Part shown: positions 1-4,872 of the stretch, piece by piece | Layout: each line of letters starts with the position of its first letter | How positions within the stretch are numbered: the first letter of the stretch is position 1 | From: Nostocoides sp039812405 | GTDB taxonomy: Bacteria; Actinomycetota; Actinomycetes; Actinomycetales; Dermatophilaceae | DNA: 18,405 bases | Direction: 5' to 3' | NCBI GenBank assembly: GCA_039812405.1 | Contig: JBDIAL010000048.1 | Location: 1-18,405 of the forward strand | Position numbers and translations under genes: made by a program | The notes under the pieces: generated by a model | The model's database searches: none | What the model saw: only the letters and a program-made list of their open reading frames with translations | What the model was told of the DNA's origin: nothing

Positions 1-245
1 TCTCGGGTCGGCTGCATGACGTCGCCCCGGTCAACACGCCCGCCTACGAGGACACGTCGGTGGGCCTGCGTTCCCTGGCGAAGAAGTTCCACGCGGACCC
101 GGAAGAGGTCCGCAAGATGGCCTCGCAGAACGAGCTGACGAAGTTCTTCAAGCGCACCGACAAGACGGACGTGTCCGCCCAGAAGCGGTCAGCGCAGGCC
201 GCGATGGCCCGCGCGATGGCGCTCGATCCGGACGCCACGATCTGA
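1..245 (+). CDS. Prohead protease, C-terminal end (5' truncated by window edge)
   Basis: The frame is open from base 3 to the TGA at 243-245, so this is the last ~80 residues of a gene that begins outside the window. The stretch around LHDVAPVNTPAYEDTS matches the characteristic segment near the end of the protease core of HK97-type prohead proteases (peptidase family S78), where a D/E-V-(S/A)-x-V-x-x-P-A-Y motif precedes a short charged helical tail. The remaining tail here is Lys/Ala-rich. The family processes the major capsid protein and other head proteins inside the procapsid. The catalytic His and Ser lie upstream and cannot be checked. The gene position immediately before a major capsid protein of the HK97 type strongly supports the call. 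It could also be the end of a protease fused to a portal or scaffold, which the window cannot exclude. Confidence 0.75.
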   Translation, partial: SGRLHDVAPVNTPAYEDTSVGLRSLAKKFHADPEEVRKMASQNELTKFFKRTDKTDVSAQKRSAQAAMARAMALDPDATI

Positions 246-265
246 ACCACCCGCCGACCGGCTCG

Positions 266-336
266 GGCAGGGCGACCCCACCCGACGCCAACAGGCGGTG
301 CTCACACAACTGAACATCCGGCAGGGCGACCCCACC
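266..336 (+). repeat. 17-bp direct repeat pair upstream of the capsid gene
   Basis: GGCAGGGCGACCCCACC occurs at 266-282 and again at 320-336, a spacing of 54 bases start to start, inside the 132-base gap between the protease and major capsid genes. The gap holds no credible gene. The role is unknown; it could be a local duplication or a regulator-binding element for high-level capsid expression. Confidence 0.6.
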
Positions 337-364
337 GGGACTACCAACACTCAACCAGTCCCGG
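335..364 (+). promoter_or_regulatory. Hairpin overlapping the capsid gene leader
   Basis: CCGGGACT (335-342) and AGTCCCGG (357-364) are perfect reverse complements separated by a 14-base loop. The 3' arm runs directly into the purine-rich GGAAAGGGGG (363-372), which is the ribosome binding site of the capsid gene at 378. A leader hairpin here could modulate translation, stabilise the capsid mRNA 5' end after processing, or act as a weak attenuator. There is no T-tract, so it is not a canonical intrinsic terminator. Confidence 0.5.
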
Positions 365-377
365 AAAGGGGGCCATC

Positions 378-1625
378 ATGGCTGCCAGCCTTGCTGACCA
401 GCTCATGGAGCGCCGCGCGGCGCTCATCACGAAGGTCTCGGACATCGCCCAGAAGGGCGTCACCGAGGGCCGCGACCTGACCGTCGAGGAGCAGACCTCC
501 TTCGACCAGATGGTGTCCGAGGCCGACGCTCTGCTCACGCGGGCGAAGGCCATCAAGGACGGCGAGGACGCCGCCCACGACCTGGAGGAGTCCGTTCGGT
601 CCGCGACCGGTGGCTCCCTCCGCGAGAAGCGCGGAGAGCAGGAGCGCGCCGGCAAGCTCGGCACGTGGATGCGTTCCTCGCGCGTGGGAGAGGTGTTCGA
701 CGTCGCCCCCGTCCTCGGGTCGGAGCGTCGCGCAGCCAACCGCGCCACGGGTCGCTCCGAGCAGCGGGCCATGTCCGCGACCGGTGGCGTGGACCAGGAC
801 GGCGTCTACGGGCAGCTCTGGGAGTACGCGGTCGCGTCCTCGCAGATCCTGCAGGCCGGCGTCGACATCATCAACACGGCGGACGGCAGCACGCTGCCCT
901 TCCCGGTGGTCACGGCTCACGCGGCGACCGACAACACAGCGCTCAACCCGTCCGACACCATCGTCGAGTCCGAGTCGACCATCACCACCGTGGACTCCAC
1001 GGTCGCCAAGTACGCGTTCCTGTCGCTGGTTCCGACCGAGCTGCTGCAGGACGCGACGTTCGACGTCGAGGGGTACATCTCTCGCAACGCCGGCCGTCAG
1101 CTCGGCAACCGGGTCTCGACCGTGGCGTCCTCTGCCGCGGTGGCCGGGTTCACCACGGCTGGCGCGACGGCCCCGACCGGTGTCACCACGAACCTGGGCA
1201 GCCAGTCGACGATCGGTCAGGGTTCCGACCTGCTGATCGACCTGTTCCACTCGGTGCTCCCGTCGTACCGGGCGACTGCCGCGTTCACGATGGCTGACAC
1301 GACCGCCGCGATCGTCCGGAAGCTGAAGACCAGCACCGGTGAGCCGGTGTGGCAGGCCGCTCTCACCGCGGGCGACCCGGACACCATCCTCGGCAAGGGC
1401 GTCTACATCGACCCGAACCTTCCCACCCCGGCCGCGTCGAAGAAGATCATCTACTTCGGTGACTGGTCGGCGCTGAAGGTCCGGATCGCTGGCGGCCTGC
1501 GGTTCGAGCGGAGCGCGGACTACGCGTTCGGCAAGGACCAGGTGGCGTTCCGCGCGATCGTCCGCTGCGGCGCCGTCGCGCTCGACGCCAACGCCGTCAA
1601 GTACCTCGCCACCCCGGCGAGCTGA
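378..1625 (+). CDS. Major capsid protein, HK97 fold
   Basis: This 415-residue protein builds the icosahedral head. Residues 1 to about 90 are charged and helical (ERRAALITKVSDIA onward), resembling the delta domain that acts as built-in scaffold in HK97-type capsids. A flexible stretch leads to RSEQRAMSATGG at about 126-137, the kind of site where the prohead protease usually cuts and mature capsid sequence begins; the exact bond is inferred. The core follows with the family pattern: an E-loop-like strand region, a helix with VPTELLQDATFDVEGYI, and the C-terminal FERSADYAFGKDQVAFRAIVRCG found in many phage capsids. The ATG at 378 has a strong GGAAAGGGGG site. The upstream neighbour is the prohead protease and no scaffold gene intervenes. 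A strong hairpin follows the stop. The length is usual for the family. Confidence 0.93.
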   Translation: MAASLADQLMERRAALITKVSDIAQKGVTEGRDLTVEEQTSFDQMVSEADALLTRAKAIKDGEDAAHDLEESVRSATGGSLREKRGEQERAGKLGTWMRSSRVGEVFDVAPVLGSERRAANRATGRSEQRAMSATGGVDQDGVYGQLWEYAVASSQILQAGVDIINTADGSTLPFPVVTAHAATDNTALNPSDTIVESESTITTVDSTVAKYAFLSLVPTELLQDATFDVEGYISRNAGRQLGNRVSTVASSAAVAGFTTAGATAPTGVTTNLGSQSTIGQGSDLLIDLFHSVLPSYRATAAFTMADTTAAIVRKLKTSTGEPVWQAALTAGDPDTILGKGVYIDPNLPTPAASKKIIYFGDWSALKVRIAGGLRFERSADYAFGKDQVAFRAIVRCGAVALDANAVKYLATPAS

Positions 1626-1631
1626 TCCGAC

Positions 1632-1669
1632 TCAGGCACGCCCCTGCGTCGCTGCGGGGGCGTGCCTGA
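1632..1669 (+). terminator. 13-bp perfect hairpin after the capsid gene
   Basis: Seven bases after the capsid stop codon, TCAGGCACGCCCC (1632-1644) pairs perfectly with GGGGCGTGCCTGA (1657-1669) across a 12-base loop. No T-tract follows, but intrinsic terminators of high-GC actinobacteria and their phages often lack one. It may terminate part of the transcripts or protect the 3' end of the abundant capsid mRNA, setting capsid expression above that of the downstream connector genes. Confidence 0.7.
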
Positions 1670-1687
1670 CTCACGAAAGGCGATCCG

Positions 1688-1888
1688 ATGGCGAAGGTGA
1701 AGATCCTCATCCGCCCCACTGGGTGCATCAACGGTCAGGACTGGCCGCAGGTCGGCGAAGAGATGGAACTGGCCGACGTCGTCGCGGAGTCGATGTCGTC
1801 GGCTGGTCTCGTCGCCCCCGTCAAGGGCAAGGCGCCGGTGGAGAAGCGGCCCAGCAAGGCGCCGGTGGAGACCCGTAAGGCCGACTGA
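1688..1888 (+). CDS. Small head-module protein of unknown function (66 aa)
   Basis: A 66-residue protein beginning MAKVKILIRPTG, with a compact N-terminal beta-like segment, a PQVGEEMELADVVAESM segment, a GLVAPV turn and a Lys/Pro-rich tail containing two APVE(K/T)R repeats. Small proteins of this pattern (Gly/acidic hinge followed by a hydrophobic 'G-L-V' end) are common between the capsid and connector genes of actinobacterial siphoviruses, but I do not recognise a characterised role. The ATG at 1688 is preceded by GAAAGG at 1675-1680. The stop overlaps the next start by one base, so translation is probably coupled to the head-tail adaptor. It shares an overall layout with the 66-residue protein at 2901. 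Confidence 0.75.
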   Translation: MAKVKILIRPTGCINGQDWPQVGEEMELADVVAESMSSAGLVAPVKGKAPVEKRPSKAPVETRKAD

Positions 1889-2439
1889 TGTCCGCAGTGC
1901 AGCTCCAAGACGTGCTGCGGCACATGAACATGGCATCCCTGTCCGCGGGGACCGAACTGGATGCCTTGGCCGACATGTGCGACAGCGCGGAAGGCGCGAT
2001 CGCGAACCGTTGCGGTCCGTTGGAGGCGACATCGGTCACGTCCCGGGTTCCGGGCGGCGACGTCCTCGTGCTCCCGGTGGTGCCGGTGCTGTCCCTGACG
2101 TCGGTCACCCCGGCCGGCGGTTCCGACCTGACGGTCGCAGACCTCATCGTCAATGAGGCGTCCGGCGTCGTGGAGTACACGAGCGGGGCGACCTTCCCCG
2201 CGTCTCGATACACGGTTACCTATGCGGCGGGCCGCATGACGCTGCCCGGTGATCTTCGGCTGGCCGTGCTGGAGATGACGCGGCATCTGTGGATGTCGCA
2301 GCGTGGGACCACTCCCGGACTGGGGGGGGCGTTCCCGACATCCACCGACACGGAGTTTCCGTCTGTCGCCGGGTCGTCGTTCGCGTTGCCGTGGCGCGTG
2401 GAGCAGCTGATCGCGCCTCACGTGACGGTGTCGATCTGA
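1888..2439 (+). CDS. Head-tail adaptor (gp6-like connector)
   Basis: This 183-residue protein most likely forms the ring that attaches to the portal and begins the neck. It has a helical N-terminus (VQLQDVLRHMN, then DALADMCDSAEGAIANRCG), a beta-rich centre with V-L-P-V-V-P-V-L-S-L-T-S-V, and a helical end in which LPGDLRLAVLEMTRHLW precedes a Gly/Ser tail. This order of short N-terminal helices, a 'LPVVPVLSLTSV' strand and a 'DLRLAVLEMTRHLW' helix is typical of phage QLRG/gp6-type connectors. It lies one small gene after the capsid gene, exactly where the adaptor is expected. Its ATG overlaps the preceding stop and its own stop overlaps the next ATG. A run of eight G at 2322-2329 encodes LGGA in frame and needs no frameshift. 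Confidence 0.75.
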   Translation: MSAVQLQDVLRHMNMASLSAGTELDALADMCDSAEGAIANRCGPLEATSVTSRVPGGDVLVLPVVPVLSLTSVTPAGGSDLTVADLIVNEASGVVEYTSGATFPASRYTVTYAAGRMTLPGDLRLAVLEMTRHLWMSQRGTTPGLGGAFPTSTDTEFPSVAGSSFALPWRVEQLIAPHVTVSI

Positions 2440-2885
2440 TGTCGTCGCCGGTGTGGCCGCTTGTCGTCGCGGGCCTGGCGTCCGGCATCGGCGACAGGGT
2501 CACCTATGGCGTCTCCGTCCTCACGGGTCCCGTCGTGTCCGGTGACTCGCCGGGCGCGTACGTGTCCGTGGGGTACCTGCCGTCGCAGCCTGAGAGCAAC
2601 GCTGGCGGCTTCATCCAGTCCATCGACACGTCTGCAGCATGGTCGTGGCAGGAGTCAGGAACGGTCGCCGTCGAGGTCGCGGCGCTGACCGGCAGCAGCA
2701 CTCTCCCTGACGCGTTCACCGTCGCCGGGCTCATCTCTGGCTATCTCGCCGAGGACCAGACCCTCGGCGGCTTGCTGTCAACTGACGCGACCGTCACCAC
2801 GTCCTGCGACGTGACGAACGCGCAGACCACCTCGGGCGCAGTCCAGCGCCTGATCCTCACCATCTCCTACACCACGCGCACCTGA
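2439..2885 (+). CDS. Putative tail terminator / neck protein
   Basis: A 148-residue protein starting MSSPVWPLVVAGLASGIGD. I chose the ATG at 2439 because it overlaps the adaptor stop (TGATG); an upstream in-frame extension to 2289 would overlap the adaptor for 150 bases. The pattern of a V-x-x-G-x-x-V-S-G-D-S-P-G-A-Y-V-S-V-G-Y-L segment, a W-S-W-Q-E-S-G-T-V-A-V-E-V-A-A-L strand and an ending strand LILTISYTTRT resembles tail terminator proteins of actinobacterial siphoviruses, which cap the tail tube and join it to the neck. Location between the adaptor and the major tail protein fits that role. A head-closure (stopper) protein is the main alternative, and a separate stopper gene is not evident. 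Confidence 0.55.
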   Translation: MSSPVWPLVVAGLASGIGDRVTYGVSVLTGPVVSGDSPGAYVSVGYLPSQPESNAGGFIQSIDTSAAWSWQESGTVAVEVAALTGSSTLPDAFTVAGLISGYLAEDQTLGGLLSTDATVTTSCDVTNAQTTSGAVQRLILTISYTTRT

Positions 2886-2900
2886 GAGGGAGCAACCGAA

Positions 2901-3101
2901 ATGGCGAACACCATCGCGGAATACCAGGCGGCACAGGCCGCCGAGTGGGGGGCGTACGTCGCTTCGTCGGTGATCTACATCGACGGTGTGCGCGCCTTCA
3001 ACGAAGGGGACGCCGTCCCCGCCAGCCACGTCGACAACGGCGTCGTCAACCCCGCGCAGGTGCGCAAGGCGAACGCTCCCAGCAAGAAGGGTGAGAACTG
3101 A
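2901..3101 (+). CDS. Small tail-module protein of unknown function (66 aa)
   Basis: A 66-residue protein starting MANTIAEYQAAQAAEWGAYV, with a hydrophobic strand (SSVIYIDGVRAF), an N-E-G-D-A-V-P-A-S-H-V-D-N-G-V-V segment and a Lys-rich tail. The 'GDxVPxSHVxxG' pattern recurs in small proteins just before the major tail protein of actinobacterial phages; the function is not known to me. GAGAGGGAG at 2884-2892 is its ribosome binding site. Its stop overlaps the start of the tail tube gene (TGATG), suggesting coupled translation. Layout similarity to the 66-residue protein at 1688 (hinge with an acidic/Gly pair, then 'G-(L/V)-V' and a basic tail) may mean distant paralogy. Confidence 0.7.
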   Translation: MANTIAEYQAAQAAEWGAYVASSVIYIDGVRAFNEGDAVPASHVDNGVVNPAQVRKANAPSKKGEN

Positions 3102-3688
3102 TGGCGCACTCCGTCGCCCGACCGAACCTCATGGTCAACCCGGGCATGCTGTGGATCGGCGCGCTCGGCACGACCGATCCCACGAACACGGTCACGGCCG
3201 GCGTCTTCTCCGACGACCCGGCCGTCGCGTGGATCCCGCTCGGCCCCACCACGGACGGCGCGTCGCTGTCCTATCAGGTGAACGTCGAGCCGGTCACCCC
3301 GGCCGAGTTCCTCGACCCGGTGCAGTACTTCACCACGGGCCGGTCCGGGTCGATCGCGTTCGCGCTCATGGACTTCACCCTGTCCAACTACCAGCGCGCC
3401 ATGAACGCGGGCATCGCGAAGCTGACGAACACCGGCACGAGCGGCTCGGAGCTGACGACGATCGAGCCGCCGGACCCTGGCGCCGAGGTCCGCGCGATGC
3501 TGCTCTGGGAGTCCACGGACCGCACTGTGCGGCTGCGGATCAAGCAGTGCATCCAGGGCGGCGAGATCCAGACGGACTTCAAGAAGGCTCCGGACGCTGC
3601 GGCGATCCCGTGCACCTTCAACATGGAGATACCGACCGGCTCGACCAAGCCGTTCACCCTGTGGGGTGCTGGCACGACGAGGATCTGA
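3101..3688 (+). CDS. Major tail tube protein
   Basis: A 195-residue beta-rich protein placed directly before the tail assembly chaperone pair. Features typical of siphovirus tail tube proteins are the early 'G-x-L-W-I-G-A-L-G-T' strand, WIPLGPTTDGASLSYQ (the 'lGyt-dg-v' type loop), a long central hairpin from VNVEPVTPAEFLDP, a helix ALMDFTLSNYQRAMNAGI, and a late 'A-M-L-L-W-E-S' strand followed by RIKQCIQGGEIQ. The protein polymerises around the tape measure to build the tail tube. The ATG at 3101 overlaps the previous stop and follows AAGAAGGGTGAG. Length matches other actinophage tail tube proteins. Confidence 0.85.
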   Translation: MAHSVARPNLMVNPGMLWIGALGTTDPTNTVTAGVFSDDPAVAWIPLGPTTDGASLSYQVNVEPVTPAEFLDPVQYFTTGRSGSIAFALMDFTLSNYQRAMNAGIAKLTNTGTSGSELTTIEPPDPGAEVRAMLLWESTDRTVRLRIKQCIQGGEIQTDFKKAPDAAAIPCTFNMEIPTGSTKPFTLWGAGTTRI

Positions 3689-3689
3689 C

Positions 3690-4139
3690 GTGACCGACAC
3701 CGTCCAGTCGATCGTCCCCATGCTGGATTTCGAGGGCGCCCGGTTCGCCGTGCCGCCCAAGGTCGCGCTCATGCCGCTCCTGCGGTTCGCGCACATGGCC
3801 CGTCAGGGCGTGGACGCGGACGAGATGGAGGGCATGGACGCGATCTACGCCGTCCTGCGCGCGTGCATCGCGGACGAGGACTGGGCACGGTTCGAGGACC
3901 ACGCGAGCCTCGTCCGCGCGGACATGGACGACCTGTTGAAGGTCGTCGGCCAGTGTATCGAGCTGGTGTCGGGCCGCCCTACCTCAGAGCCGTCCGACTC
4001 CTCGGATGGGTCGCAGCCAACGAGCGACCTCTCTGCGGACGGCTCATCCTCTGCGGTCATTCACCACTTCGAGCAGGCGGGTCGTCCGTCGATCGCGCTC
4101 ATGGTGGCACAGGCAGCGGAGTCGCGCGCTTCGGCCTGA
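3690..4139 (+). CDS. Tail assembly chaperone (G-type product)
   Basis: A 149-residue protein from GTG 3690, one base after the tail tube stop. An alternative ATG at 3666 would lie inside the tail tube gene and is less likely. The N-terminus MLDFEGARFAVP, the central helices (LMPLLRFAHMARQG, DWARFEDHASLVRADMDDLLKVVGQCIELVSG), then a low-complexity Ser/Asp-rich linker with PTSEPSDSSDGS, and an end with GRPSIALMVAQAAESR follow the standard layout of actinophage tail assembly chaperones. These bind the tape measure protein and help the tube polymerise on it. It is normally made in excess over a frameshifted longer form; the downstream open frame (see next entry) supports that arrangement here. 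Confidence 0.85.
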   Translation: MTDTVQSIVPMLDFEGARFAVPPKVALMPLLRFAHMARQGVDADEMEGMDAIYAVLRACIADEDWARFEDHASLVRADMDDLLKVVGQCIELVSGRPTSEPSDSSDGSQPTSDLSADGSSSAVIHHFEQAGRPSIALMVAQAAESRASA

Positions 4140-4363
4140 CCGCCGAGGATCTCTGCGACGTCGCTCACGCGGTGATGATCGAGGAGGCACGCGGCTTCCT
4201 GTCGTCCGCGATCGCGTCGGGCGGAGTCGACGTCAACCAGTTGACCGATGACACGGTCCAGGAAGCCATCGACGCGGCACTCGACGAGCCGGTCCAAGGG
4301 ACCCGCCCGGCGGGCATCACGGATGAGGACTGGGCGCTGCGCAAGGCGCTGGGGGTCGCGTGA
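4136..4363 (+). CDS. Tail assembly chaperone extension (T-part), -1 frame
   Basis: A 75-codon segment in the -1 frame relative to the chaperone gene, with coding character from about FGLTAEDLCDVAHAVM to the TGA at 4361-4363. It contains helices (EDLCDVAHAVMIEEARGFLS; TVQEAIDAALDE) and ends DEDWALRKALGVA. In siphoviruses the second chaperone domain is joined to the first by programmed frameshifting, and the -1 direction is the common one. No ATG or GTG lies at the junction; the first ones (GTG 4172, ATG 4175) would remove the conserved-looking front and lack a good ribosome binding site. The CTG at 4136-4138 overlaps the stop of the first gene (CTGA) and would be the only reinitiation option. 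I cannot see a canonical X-XXY-YYZ slippery heptamer in 4060-4139, so the mechanism is unsettled. Confidence 0.6.
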   Translation: MTAEDLCDVAHAVMIEEARGFLSSAIASGGVDVNQLTDDTVQEAIDAALDEPVQGTRPAGITDEDWALRKALGVA

Positions 4364-4869
4364 GCGAGGACTACACCATTCGGGGGGCGGAGGACTTCAT
4401 CCGCCTGTCGAAGGCGCTCAAGGCTGCCGGCGCGGACCAGTTCCGCAAGGAGTTGCACGCGGAACTACGCAAGGCGGTCCGGGCGGGCATCCCGAAGACG
4501 GACGAGAAGCTCCGTGAGGTTCTCCCCTCGGGGTTGAAGTCTCGCGGGTCGACGTCGCAGTCGGTCCAGTTGAGGACCGGCGCAAACCCTGGCGTATCGG
4601 CTGTCATCTCGTATGGCCGCAAGGCGAAGCGCAACGGGCTCGGTGCGTCGAACGCGCGGATGCTGAACAACTACGGGCAGATTCGCCACCCGGTACGCGC
4701 CGACCCCCAGAAGACGCGCAAGCAGTGGCGCTGGGTCGACCAGTCGATCCCGGGCGCGACGGACTGGTTCGGCAAGGCGTGGCAAGAGCAGGCGCCGAGT
4801 TTGCAGGAGGCCGTCGAGGCGGCGATCGAGGCACTCGCAACGAAGATCGTCAACCAGTCGAGAGGGTGA
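4360..4869 (+). CDS. HK97 gp10-like morphogenesis protein
   Basis: A 169-residue protein from GTG 4360, which overlaps the preceding stop (GTGA). It opens with YTIRGAEDFIRLSKALKAAG and continues KELHAELRKAVRAGIPKTDEKLREVLPSGL, a long amphipathic N-terminal helix region followed by a 'LPSGL' turn, then a region with NARMLNNYGQIRHPV and a helical end WFGKAWQEQAPSLQEAVEAA. This arrangement resembles HK97 gp10-type tail completion or head-closure proteins. In most siphoviruses that gene precedes the tail tube gene; here it sits between the chaperone and the tape measure gene, an order seen in some actinobacterial phages. A minor tail or tape-measure-associated role is equally possible. The product is basic and probably cytoplasmic until assembled. 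Confidence 0.55.
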   Translation: MSEDYTIRGAEDFIRLSKALKAAGADQFRKELHAELRKAVRAGIPKTDEKLREVLPSGLKSRGSTSQSVQLRTGANPGVSAVISYGRKAKRNGLGASNARMLNNYGQIRHPVRADPQKTRKQWRWVDQSIPGATDWFGKAWQEQAPSLQEAVEAAIEALATKIVNQSRG

Positions 4870-4872
4870 CCC

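Noticed and set aside
351..1250. 299-codon open frame on the - strand across the capsid gene
   Set aside because: It is antisense to a certain capsid gene, has the Arg/Gly/Val-rich composition of a GC-rich shadow frame, and lacks a ribosome binding site.
2322..2329. Run of eight G as a possible frameshift site in the head-tail adaptor
   Set aside because: The zero frame continues to a well-placed stop that overlaps the next start, and the alternative frame gives no sensible protein until the next gene's own ATG.
2289..2438. In-frame upstream extension of the tail terminator gene
   Set aside because: It would overlap the adaptor by 150 bases with Arg-rich shadow sequence; the TGATG start at 2439 is the better choice.
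2975..3796. 273-codon open frame on the - strand over the tail tube region
   Set aside because: Arg-rich antisense shadow with no recognisable domain.
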